From Hirudo medicinalis (taxonomy: Eukaryota > Annelida > Clitellata > Hirudinida > Hirudinidae): DNA of 64,000 nt. The stretch covers positions 9,610 to 73,609 of the forward strand of contig MPNW01000005.1 in the NCBI GenBank assembly GCA_011800805.1, read 5' to 3'. Below, piece after piece: positions 54,429 to 64,000 of the stretch (position 1 is the stretch's first letter; each line of letters opens with the position of its first letter). Below the pieces are notes generated by a model. It was not told the origin of the DNA and searched no databases. It saw only the letters and a program-made list of their open reading frames with translations. A program made the position numbers and the translations under genes.

Positions 54429-55420
54429 ATGGCGAACATTTCGAATATCACTTTGTGCAATATAACAGAAACAACGAATTATGACATTAGGAGACATCGC
54501 TGTGGGACAGAAATGAATCGGGAAGCACTGAACAAGCGTGGAATAAACGCTGGTTACTACGTTATAGCAGTCATACTTTTTTACGGTACGTCGGTGTTGC
54601 TTTTGATTGCCTCTTATTGCAACCGTAAGACCAAGAAGATCATGGAAGACAAACAAATTGATAGCTACCTTAAAGAATTCCAGGTTAGTGCAAAATATTT
54701 GAAGCGAATTTATTTCTTGATCTTCAAAGTTTCTTTAAATGTTCAGGTAGTACAAGAAAGTTCATCAAGGGACAATTATCGGAACATGAAGCAAGGCATG
54801 GTTGCTAAGTTAGGTAGAATGGGGATGTTGAAGCAGGAGGAAAGTGCTAGAAATGAGAGTCAGACTATTTGCACTTTGACAAGATTTTATATGATATAAA
54901 CTATTAATTCCAGCCATGCTGGAGTGTACAAGTCATTAGAGGCATAAAAGCATATAGATGTGCCAATAGTGCTTTGCTCACTTTGTTCTTAATGAGATTG
55001 TTTATAATTAAAGCCATATTCAGGTGCCTCAGCGAAACTCTTTTGCCGATGACAGCCGTTGCATCTCCACGAAATCAGAATGGGGACTGGATAGGCAGCA
55101 TGATCTTCAACCACAGGATGCCCCTAAATTCTATCAAAGAGTGTGTTGAGACTAAAATTACTATCACTGCCAGTGACCTGAATCCAGATCTTCAACATAC
55201 TCAACCAAATCGAATGTCTACCAACATCAAGAATGACACATTGAATGGGGGTTGCAGGCAAGCCATGGTTCACAGAGAGTATTGGAGGGGAGCTCATTGT
55301 CAGATGCCATCCATGAAAATTTTGAACAACAACTCTCACAGGCTGCTAGTTAAACAGATCCTGATATCTGGAAAAGCCAGCCACACCAGCATCACCAGAG
55401 AACATGTCTCAAGTGTCTGA
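54429..55420 (+). CDS. Small single-pass membrane protein, KCNE-like topology
   Basis: Exon 1 is 54429-54683 (85 codons, donor CCAG|gttagt). It encodes a short extracellular N-terminus with N-glycosylation sequons (NISNIT, NIT), one transmembrane helix (YYVIAVILFYGTSVLLLIAS) followed directly by basic residues (CNRKTKK), then EDKQIDSYLKEFQ. Exon 2 starts at 54748 (acceptor ttcag|GTAGTACAAG, phase 0). Later exons are uncertain: acceptor 55023 opens either a short phase-0 frame (VPQRNSFADDSRCISTKSEW...) or a 132-codon frame to TGA 55418. A further acidic piece at 55611 (EEEDCTAGDDDVKPSLDAA) may belong. The Tyr/Phe-Tyr-Gly helix followed by a charged membrane-proximal tail recalls KCNE potassium-channel accessory subunits, but I cannot claim homology. 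It is convergent with RANBP3. Confidence 0.55.
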
Positions 55421-55712
55421 ACCCTCTTGCTATTCCAAAAGCTGATTTACAAGCTGTTTCAGTTTTACATTTTAGTTTGCTCAATGAAATGATAACAAGT
55501 CATCAAAATCTGTTTTATTCTTTTGCAAAATAAGCTAAATAATGAGATGCAATTGTCAAAAATTTATTACAATGCGAAATCATTAACTTAGGGGTTTCTA
55601 TGCATCAGATGAAGAGGAAGATTGTACGGCAGGAGATGATGACGTGAAGCCCTCATTGGATGCTGCAATTGAGGACTGTATTAATGGGAAACTCAGGGTT
55701 CAAAGATTAATC

Positions 55713-58113
55713 TTAATAACTGTCCTGACCTTCAGTCTCAGGATATGGTGCACTGCTGCTGTCATTTGACTCCTCTCCTGTTGTATCAAGCCTGAAAGTG
55801 TCAGATACTACAAATCATGAATCTCAAAAGAAAAGCAGAAATGAAGTCATGCCTGCAATTCAGTTGAACATTTATTACTTCAAAATTTCAGTTGAAAAAT
55901 GAAATTTGTTGAAGTTGGTAAAAGGCTTGCAAGGATTGCATTATGGCATTGCTATCCTTGTCTAAACAATCATTTAATGTTACTGTGTTACCTGAGTTTC
56001 TTAGGAGTGCCTGCAGAACTGGAGTCTCCATCAATCTGCCTTTTCCTGGCCAAAACCTCTTTGCGTGCTTCAGAAGACTTGAGCCGTTGTGTTCTGTGCT
56101 TGATGGCATTGTATATTTGCTCAGCATCATTGGGGTTTGCCTAAGGTTTTTATGGCACTTATCATTCAGAAGACTTTTCTTTGCTAAATTTTGGATTAGC
56201 TTACTGTGATGAGGTAGATTTTAATTCCTTCTTCAGGATCGACGGCACTTATTTTGACACTTTTTAGGCTTGCTTTCTCAATGAGCATCCCCGACCAAAG
56301 CATTATATTCAATATCACTCTCAAACTGCCTTGTGCCCTCATAACTGTGGATGGATAAATTAATGTCTATCACCAGCTTTAGCACAAGAGCATCAATAAT
56401 CTAACCCAATCTCGATTGGAAGACTTTGTTTTCCAGGGTAGTCATGTCATTCAGCCGCAGCAATCCACGTCCTCTTTCATGCCAGTTTTGGGTGGATTTA
56501 TCAAACACATGAAGCTTTGCATTGAACTGTAAAAATGATGACATGTCAGTTTAGTTCGACTATTGATGGAAATCCTTAATTAACAGAGATGCTCCTGACT
56601 TTGAAAACATTGGATTCATTCTCTTCGCCTGTAACGATTTCGACTTCTTTCAACTCTGGTTTTACTTCTTTGGCCTGTTGCAAGGCTGCTGATTCAGCTA
56701 GCGACAGTGTGGCTGGATCATCATCTAGTCGGATAAGTAAAGCAATTGTTAGAATAATAACATTTAGTTGCAGTAATCCAATAGTACAAACTTCTCTCTG
56801 GGGTGTGAATTTCTGACTCTTCTTCTTCCTCATTATCTGCAGCTTCTTTTCGGACTTCAGCATTTATCACTTTTTCTGCCAAATTGCTTCCAAATATAAA
56901 GCTGCAGTCTTCCTTTGGGGGACCATTCTTGATTTGAGTGCTCTATAAATTTCATTATAGCCACTATATTCAACCAACAATTTCTAAGCAACAAAACAGA
57001 ATTACCTACCATTTGCTCTGAAAGTTTTTCACCAAATACAAATTTTGGCTTGTCATTGGAACCCCCATTGCTGCAACAGAAATGGAGTCACAAAACAACT
57101 GGGTTGAAGAATACACAGAGAATTATTAAGACCAGAAATTTAACCTGGTTGAAGCTTTATCATTTGTTTCTTTGCACTTTTCCTCAGTTTCATTCTCTTC
57201 AACCTTGCTTGTATTCAAATCAGAAGAGAACAAGTTGCCTGCAAAGAAAGGAAAGTTTTATTAAAAAATTTGAAAAAAGCTAAACTAAACATTAAATTGT
57301 TGAACCAAAATTAATTCGAACCTTCAGTATTTGAACTAAAACTATCGGTTCAACCATTGCAAGCTAATTAAATATCAACATACTTGGAACCAGGCTGAAC
57401 AATTTTGGAGGTTCTAATTTGAAAGAATTTGATCCAGGAACTAGAGCTGGTTCTAAAAAAGAGAAATATGTAATAAAATAATATAGTTTATGCTTCTTGT
57501 GACCTACCTGTCAATAATGAAGCCTGTTGCTGTAAAGGTGATGGTCTGAGGAAAAAACTGTTTGATCCCTTATGACCCAATGACACTTCAGTTGCAGGAT
57601 CTAAATTGATCAACATTATGTCATTTACTAGACTTAATAAAAAAGTAATATGATTGATGGAGGACAACAATAAAAATACAAAATGGATACCTGTAACTTC
57701 TGACACTTTTGATGTTTTAAGAATACTCGCTCTCAAGACGGGGCAAGGCTTAGAAGGTTGCTGTGGAGAATTCTCTGAACCTGAACAATGCAGAGTTAAT
57801 GACAACTAGTGGTATGAGCATATATTAATGACCAATGCCCTGATCATAGTTGCCATTTTGAAGTTGTTCATCACGTATGTAAGAGACGTTTATGCAGTTT
57901 ATTTTATATAGGTTAAATGCTTAGCTTAAGAGTGGCTCGACCAAAATACTGCTAAAAGTAAATCCAGAATCATGACTAGAAAGTGGCACGAGCAGAACTA
58001 ACAAATTTTCACAACGCCGATCTAAAGATTCTAGCTCGAAAACTAAATATAAACGACTCCATGTGCTATTTTACGAATTGGCATAAACACTAACCCGTCT
58101 TTTGGTCAGCCAT
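55713..58113 (-). CDS. RANBP3: Ran-binding protein 3 homolog
   Basis: Nuclear Ran-binding cofactor of CRM1-dependent export, 396 aa here. Exons (minus): 58113-58095, 57780-57691, 57600-57508, 57452-57384, 57238-57145, 57070-57010, 56942-56792, 56724-56600, 56526-56406, 56344-56205, 56140-55992, 55791-55713; all GT-AG, 1191 nt, exact phase. FG-type motifs occur in KPKFVFGEKLSEQM and CSFIFGSNLAEKV, as in vertebrate RANBP3. The Ran-binding domain follows: KLHVFDKSTQNWHERGRGLL, RLNDM, RLVMRAQGSLRVILN and KASLKSVKISAVD. A short acidic tail ends EGQDSY. The 19-nt first exon (MADQKT) is supported by phase and a good donor. Confidence 0.92.
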
Positions 58114-59165
58114 GTTTACGATTCGCCAAACAAAACTAGTGATGTTCACGAATAAGATCAAATTGTTTGTTTTCCAACTAATATGTTCCTTATCATAAAG
58201 ATTTAATGATAAAGCTATGTAAATATTAAATTTAATAAAAATTTAATTATTTTAAATTAATTTAACAATAAGCATACTCACGAATAATTTAAAAAAAGGC
58301 CTTTCTATTTCTGGAAATTTTCGGGGATTTTTTTTATTGCTTTTCCAAGTATTACTTGTTCAAATCAACTCTGATATGCAAAATTTAATATGGCTTTCAG
58401 TGGATATTTAAAAATCGATTGGCTGAAAAGCAGCTTCATCGACATGTGGAGCTTGCAACGTTTAAGCAATTGAGATCAAAACAAGCCAATCACTAATCTC
58501 AACAAGAAGATTATTTTTAATAAAAAAATTAAAACCACAACTTTATGTATTATAATTAATATTAATCATTGATTTATTGGTTCATTTCGTTTATTGCGAG
58601 TTTGGAATGTTTTTTTTTTTTATAAAAGAAGTAACTAACCAACACAACCTTAAATTACGCACCCTTCTTATTCTAAGATGCAACCTTCACACTTCGATTC
58701 AACATTCAGTTGTTTGTAGCTCAAAACTCGACAGCAATTCAGCTAGCGCATGCACAATCTAATGCTAACCTAAATAGAGCTATTGAATTGTTGTGAAGAA
58801 AGATTATTGAATTTAGTGACCCTCCTGGATATCGTCAAATGAACACGTTGATTTTTACTTACAAAATTAGATCAATTTATTCTATGAAATACACAAAACA
58901 TTTTGAGCTAGACATGTGGGCATGATTAGCAACCTATGAAATGTCGATGTAAATGTCGATCAATATACAAATTAATAATACAGCAGTTTTCAATGACATG
59001 TTGACATTTCAGTCAACACAAAAGCAACTTATTACCTGAGTAACTAATGATCAGACGTGAGATCAGAATGTCTCTCTTTGCACTAAGAATTCCTTTAAGC
59101 TATCAGAGACTTTGACCAGCTTTGCAGTTTCACGGCAACAGGAACCAATTACCTTTTGTAACAAT
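58114..59165. other. Intergenic region, RANBP3 upstream / SDR upstream
   Basis: About 1 kb of AT-rich sequence holding the divergent promoters of RANBP3 (-) and the first SDR gene (+). No exon or clear promoter element is seen. Confidence 0.5.
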
Positions 59166-60675
59166 ATGTTTCTCGTTCTTCGTGTAATGTGGTCTCTTCT
59201 GTCTGCTATGGCAATAAAGTTCTTTCCTCCAAAATCCAAAGACATCAGTGGAAAAGTTGTGCTGATCACAGGAGCTGCTCGAGGAATTGGTCAACAGTTG
59301 GCTTACAAGATTGCATCGCTCGGAGTCAAATTGGCATTAGTTGATCTTAATGAAGTAGGTCGTATTAATGAATTTCCCGAAACAAAACTTGTCTATAGCT
59401 TTTAAGTTTAAACAATTAAACTCGACCACTGGTCTTCAATCTTCAATTAGTGACAGTGAAATTACATTGCAATTTTTACGCGGGATCTTAAAGAAGGGCA
59501 TGGTAGAGACCAAGGAGAATGTCGAAAGGACTGCAGGTGTGACCTGCAGGACTTACAAATGTGACATTTCAAAAAGAGATCATGTGGCCAAACTTGGAGC
59601 TCTAGTCCGCAAAGATTTAGGAACTGTGGACATACTCGTCAATAACGCTGGAATTATCCATGTGAAAAACTGTGTGAAGATTAAGGATTCTGAAATTAGC
59701 CAAATTATTGAGGTCAATCTTCTGGGAACCATATGGGTTAGTTCGATAATTCTATTCGTTTTTTTTAAGGCATTAATGGAAATAGCTGAAGATTTGTTGT
59801 TATTAATTTGAAAAAGAATTAGTTTAATAATTTTCTATTTTTATTAAGATGGTTCAAGAATTTCTACCTGATATGATAGATCGAAATGACGGTCATATCG
59901 TTAACTTTTCTTCGCTAGCTGGTATTGCTGGCTTTCCCATGGCTGTACATTACTGGTTGGTCAACTTTAGTCATGGTGTATCATACATAAGTTTTAAATT
60001 AATATGCTTGTTATAAAGTTTTTGTTCCAAAAAGAATGGCATAATTCGTGTTAGATCAATAAAGCTCTTTTAAAAAGTGATATCATAGTCATGTTAATTG
60101 CCAATTATTGTTTCAGTGCTTCCAAGTTTGGCGTCAAAGGGTTTGGTGAAGCTCTGGCGGCAGACTTAGACAGACTGGGAATGACAAGAATCCACGTCAG
60201 TACCATTTATCCAGGAATAGTGGATACGCCCATGATCACGACCTTGGACAGTGTTGATGTTGTTCTGGGGTTAATATATAAAGATGGTATATTGCAAAAA
60301 CTTTACTTAGTCTAAATACATAAAATATCTTTTACAGTGATGAAAAGATTTTGAAGTCGGAGTTTGTTGCAGAAAAAGTAGTTGAAGGTGTTTTAATTAA
60401 CAAGAGGAATATTTATATTCCCGACAAAATCTGGCGCTTGGGTGCCTTGACGAAGTAATATATTCATTTTTATTTTTTATTAAACATAAAGGTCACTTAC
60501 CTTGATGGTAAGACATTGTTTTGCAAAAATTCTTAGTCCCTTGAGTAGTTTAAACTTATGCTAAGTTAAATGACTTATTAAATGAACTTGAATTTTCAGC
60601 TCACTGCCCGTTGAGACAATGAAAGTGCTCAACAATTCTAAGAAATTTGGATTTCACGAAAGACTTAATCGATGA
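59166..60675 (+). CDS. Short-chain dehydrogenase/reductase, SDR16C-like (copy 1)
   Basis: Predicted 294-aa NAD(P)-dependent dehydrogenase. Exons: 59166-59354, 59494-59736, 59849-59955, 60117-60269, 60338-60454, 60600-60675, all GT-AG and in phase (885 nt). A hydrophobic N-terminus (MFLVLRVMWSLLSAMAIKFF) suggests ER or lipid-droplet membrane attachment. The cofactor motif is VLITGAARGIGQQLA, then DILVNNAGI, SSLAG with the catalytic Ser, and HYCASKFG with the catalytic Tyr and Lys, followed by STIYPGIVDTPM. The pattern is that of HSD17B11/13, RDH10 and SDR16C5, which act on retinoids or steroids; the substrate here is unknown. Poly(A) signal AATAAA lies at 60824. Copy 2 follows in tandem with the same intron positions. 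Confidence 0.9.
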
Positions 60676-61530
60676 AATGCTAAAAGTTTGCCCGAAGAAT
60701 ATATGAAGAAGTCTGACCTGATTAAACTAGTTGTTAATTAGTCTGCTTTTTCCGTCACCCTGGCCACAATAAGGTGTACTTGCACCTCCGTACGGGACAT
60801 TTTGAATTAAATTGGATTTGTTGAATAAATGCGCAGTTAGTTTGATTGATGAACTAGTGACTATTAAAGAACTAAAGGGCGTTTCTTGTTTTTAATTCGA
60901 TTGTTAATTATTTTGTAAATTTTAATTATGAAAAAAACACAGTTGAAGATGATAAACATTGTTCAAATAGACCATATACTAACATAAACCATTTTATTAT
61001 TGCATGATAAAGAGTTAAAAGTTAAGAGTTAACTCGACAACCAACTGCGCTCTGATGAAGGAACTCAACTAAGCCTTTTTATTATTGCGAGTTATGTCGT
61101 AATGCGTATAAGCTATTGTAATGAGCAAATGTTAAGCAGACTACACAAAATAAAAATGCCTCCTTAGCCAATTATGATAAAACTGCTTCATTATTGTTTG
61201 AAATAAAAAATTTGTGTTTGGCTTATTTAGCAGTCATATGACAACAAAAAAGAGGTCAGTTATGTCAAAATAATTTATTTTTGACGAATAGCAAGCTAGC
61301 ATTTACTCCAGTACACAACCACATGTAGCTACCAATAAACTATCTTAGGCTCTCACTTCATCTGCTAAAACCTCTGTGCACACATTTTGCTATGGCTCGT
61401 CTCAAATATTTTGTACATACTGCTGTTACGTTCAGAAATCTTGAAAGTCTATAATTGCTCGCTCAAATTTTCCTTTAAGCTTTTCGAATTTAAATATCGT
61501 TTGAAAGAGAATTAAAGATCGCAATTCACG
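60676..61530. other. Spacer between the tandem SDR genes
   Basis: Copy 1 3' UTR (ttgttgaataaatgcgcagtt at about 60819) and copy 2 promoter. No exon is seen. Confidence 0.5.
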
Positions 61531-64000
61531 ATGCTACTTCTGTTTCGCATGATGTGGTCTCTTCTGTCTATTATGGCAATGAAGTTTTTTCCTAAAAAAT
61601 CTAAAAACATCAATGGAAAAGTTGTGCTGATCACAGGAGCTGCTCGAGGAATTGGACAACAGTTGGCTTATAAATTTGCTTCGCTTGGAGTCAAATTGGC
61701 AATAGTTGATCTGAGTGAAGTAGGTGGCAATAGAACCTTTATTCACTGAAACAAATTTGTTGAATAAATGTGCAGTTTGTTTTCATCGAATACTAAAATT
61801 TAAAAAAAGAGAATTATCTAAATAGATAAATTATTTTGAAAATTTGATATAGAAAGGCTTGATGGAAACCAAAGAGACTGTGGAAATGACTGGTGCCACT
61901 TGCAGGATTTACAGGTGTGATATTTCAAAGAGAGATCAAGTGGCCAAACTTGGAACTGAAGTCAGGAAAGACTTCGGAGTCATAGATATCCTTGTCAATA
62001 ATGCTGGAATCGTGCACTCAAAAAACTTCCTGCATCTTACAGACTCGGAAATTTGCAAGACAATTGAGGTCAATCTCCTGGGAACGATGTGGGTTAGTGA
62101 GTTAAATCAAGCAATTAAGTTTAATTTGTTTTAATTATTTTATTTAAATTTAAAATTAAATAGATTAATGTGATGCATTATATGATATGTATAGGTTTCT
62201 TATTAGATGGTGAGAGAGTTCCTCCAAGACATGTCAGATCGGAATGATGGCCATATTGTTAACGTTTCTTCAGTAGCTGGTTTTTGTGGATACCCTTTGG
62301 CTGTACCATATTGGTTAGTCGTATTTTTGCAAAAAAAGTTAAGTGAATTTGTTGATTGTTGATATTATTCTGATTAAGATTGCACTTAGGAGGTCAAATC
62401 ATTCTATGTAGAACGTGATGATAGAATAAGAAACGTGTAAACCAGGGGTGTCCAACCTTTTACTGATTAACTTCATGGTGCCAATGTGCCTTCTGAAATC
62501 CTGGAACCCTTTCTCGAAATCATCAGCAAGTTTAGTAACCCAGTAAGAGTACTTCTCATGTTGTACTGTATCAGTAGGCCTCGACAAAAGGACTAGGCAA
62601 TATACAACCTTCTTCAGAACCAGCTGTGACTGAATTAGCTTCAACTTCTGAATGAACATCACAACATGTTCATACAACTTGTGCATCATTTTTTTATTAT
62701 TTAAATATAAAAATTTTTACAAAATTCAGAAAAGCTTTGTGGACCGAATAGAAACCTATGGCAGCCCGGATTCTGGCCCGCGGGTCGTATGTTGGACACC
62801 CCTGGTGTAAACGAATAGAGAGCATGTTACACTGGCAATTTGTTTCTTTTTATTCATGCAAAAACTACTTTTAAAAAAGGCCTTCATGGTTATCGTTGTA
62901 ACCTGCTGATGTTCTAAGTTATTTTAAGACGCACGTTGTGCAAGGAAGTCAATCAAGTAATAGCTTTGGCATCTCAAAACGCTTTAATTTCATTAATCCA
63001 TGAGTATTTTTCATGGTAATTTCAGTGCTTCAAAGTTTGGCGTAAATGGATTTGGAGAGGCTTTGGCATCTGATTTAGACAGCCTGGGAAAGACAGGAAT
63101 CCATGTAAGCACTGTATATCCAGGAGCTGTAGACACGCCTATGGTCTCGGATCATTTCGACCATAAAGATTTGGGGTTAATATTTAATCGCCATAAAACT
63201 GTTGTAAAGTCTAAATGTGAAACTGTTCATTATATAGTCTAAAAGTATTTCATTAGTGACGAGAAACTGCTGAAACCAGAGTATGTGGCAGAAACGGTGG
63301 TGGAAGGTGTCTTACAAAACAAAAAGCATATTTATGTTCCAGAAAAATTATGGCGCTTGGGAGCTTTAATAAGGTATTATTTTGTTTTTATTTCTGTGAA
63401 TTGTCTAGGTGAAATTGCTGTCATTTAGTCCAATCTTACATTTATTGGAATGGATAAATAGTATGTTTTACTTTGACCAGTGGCGTAGTCAGGATTTTAA
63501 AATTGGTCGATTTAGGGGAGGCAAATGTATTTATCGTGTATAATTAAATATTATGTCAGCAAAGCATAGTACTAGTGGAATAGCAACAAACAAATAATTT
63601 CACACTGAAGACACTAGAGTAACTTCGTTATTGAACTTATAAATTGTAATAAATGTTTATGTCAGAAGCTTATCTAATCTTACTGGAGTCATTTAAATGA
63701 AATTAGTTACATATACCCCACTATATAAAAAGTTTATGAATTTTTTACAAAATATCAAGGGCCATACTGACAATGGTGGGGAGGGTTTGCTCCCCAGTGG
63801 CTACACATATGACTTTGACCACATAGAATAACATAACATAACATAACATGACATTAATTTATAGTGGTTTAAGTAGATTAATGTCTATATGATAAACCAC
63901 TCACTTTGTTTCACTGTTTCTTAATAATTCACTCAAAATGTTTTTATTTTTCTCATGCACCTTAACTTAAAATTTTTAGCTTGCTGCCAGTGGAGACGAT
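61531..64000 (+). CDS. Short-chain dehydrogenase/reductase, SDR16C-like (copy 2, cut by window)
   Basis: Tandem paralog of the upstream SDR. Exons: 61531-61719, 61853-62092, 62207-62313, 63026-63175, 63257-63373, 63980 to beyond the window edge. Exon phases and splice positions are identical to copy 1; exon 2 and exon 4 are one codon shorter each. The N-terminal membrane segment, TGAARGIG, NNAGI, VSSVAG and PYCASKFG are all present, so it should be active. Residue differences cluster near the predicted substrate side (AGFCGYPLAVPY against AGIAGFPMAVHY), which fits divergence in substrate. Intron 3 is expanded by a hAT element at 62443-62804. The last visible codons read SLLPVET. Confidence 0.9.
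62443..62804. mobile_element. Non-autonomous hAT transposon
   Basis: A 362-bp element in intron 3 of SDR copy 2. Terminal inverted repeats are CAGGGGTGTCCAAC at 62443 and GTTGGACACCCCTG at 62791-62804, an exact 14-bp match. It is flanked by a perfect 8-bp target-site duplication GTGTAAAC (62435-62442 and 62805-62812), the size typical of hAT elements. The minus strand keeps a remnant open frame (DDFEKGFQDFRRH) resembling the C-terminal part of hAT/ZBED-type transposases. It cannot move by itself. Confidence 0.93.
63822..63852. repeat. (AATAACAT)/(ATAAC)n microsatellite
   Basis: Tandem five-base units of ataac/cataa in the last intron of SDR copy 2. Confidence 0.85.

Noticed and set aside
63478..63805. 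Possible DNA transposon from cagtggcgtag to ccagtggctac
   Set aside because: The ends resemble common transposon termini (as does gaggcgtaactagggg near 10403) but are not true inverted repeats and no target duplication is visible.

Overview
This window is nuclear DNA of an invertebrate animal. Every recognisable gene is split by short spliceosomal introns, the background is AT-rich with microsatellites, and remnants of non-LTR retrotransposons, a tRNA-derived SINE and a hAT element are scattered through it. A lectin-CUB-sushi receptor, IMPACT, an O-fucose glucosyltransferase and a classical calpain all point to a bilaterian. I cannot fix the phylum from sequence alone. I built exon-intron models by hand, requiring splice signals and reading phase to agree. 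Most models close exactly, with total exon length divisible by three and one uninterrupted frame.

Layout: 1-2.4 kb is AT-rich non-coding DNA. 2.5-8.2 kb (+) encodes a SUEL lectin/CUB/CCP single-pass receptor. 8.2-12.6 kb is gene-poor, with a LINE remnant and a SINE. 12.6-13.9 kb (+) is a small dual-specificity phosphatase. 14.3-18.4 kb (-) is a membrane-anchored GH65 collagen-glucoside glucosidase (PGGHG-like). 19.6-22.5 kb (+) is a very divergent PP2A B56 subunit. 22.9-27.1 kb (-) is a classical calpain. 28.0-30.0 kb (+) is IMPACT. 31.0-33.9 kb (+) is B3GLCT. 34.7-38.2 kb (-) is DBT, the E2 subunit of branched-chain ketoacid dehydrogenase. 39.0-41.5 kb (+) is a ZNF318-like zinc-finger protein. 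41.6-43.3 kb (-) is WDR25. 44.4-45.2 kb is a broken, intronless HECT ligase copy. 46-54 kb is repeat-rich with only weak coding candidates. 54.4-55.4 kb (+) is a small single-pass membrane protein. 55.7-58.1 kb (-) is RANBP3. 59.2-64.0 kb (+) holds two tandem short-chain dehydrogenases, the second running off the window.

The genes do not form one pathway. Several are packed head to head (PGGHG/B56, calpain/IMPACT, DBT/ZNF318-like), so they probably share promoter regions. I did not find a coherent new system. The most interesting signals are a B56 paralog whose substrate-motif pocket is rewritten, an apparent excess of GC-AG introns (4 in about 110), several junctions that fail by exactly one base, a cleanly bounded hAT insertion, and dispersed repeat families seen several times within 64 kb.
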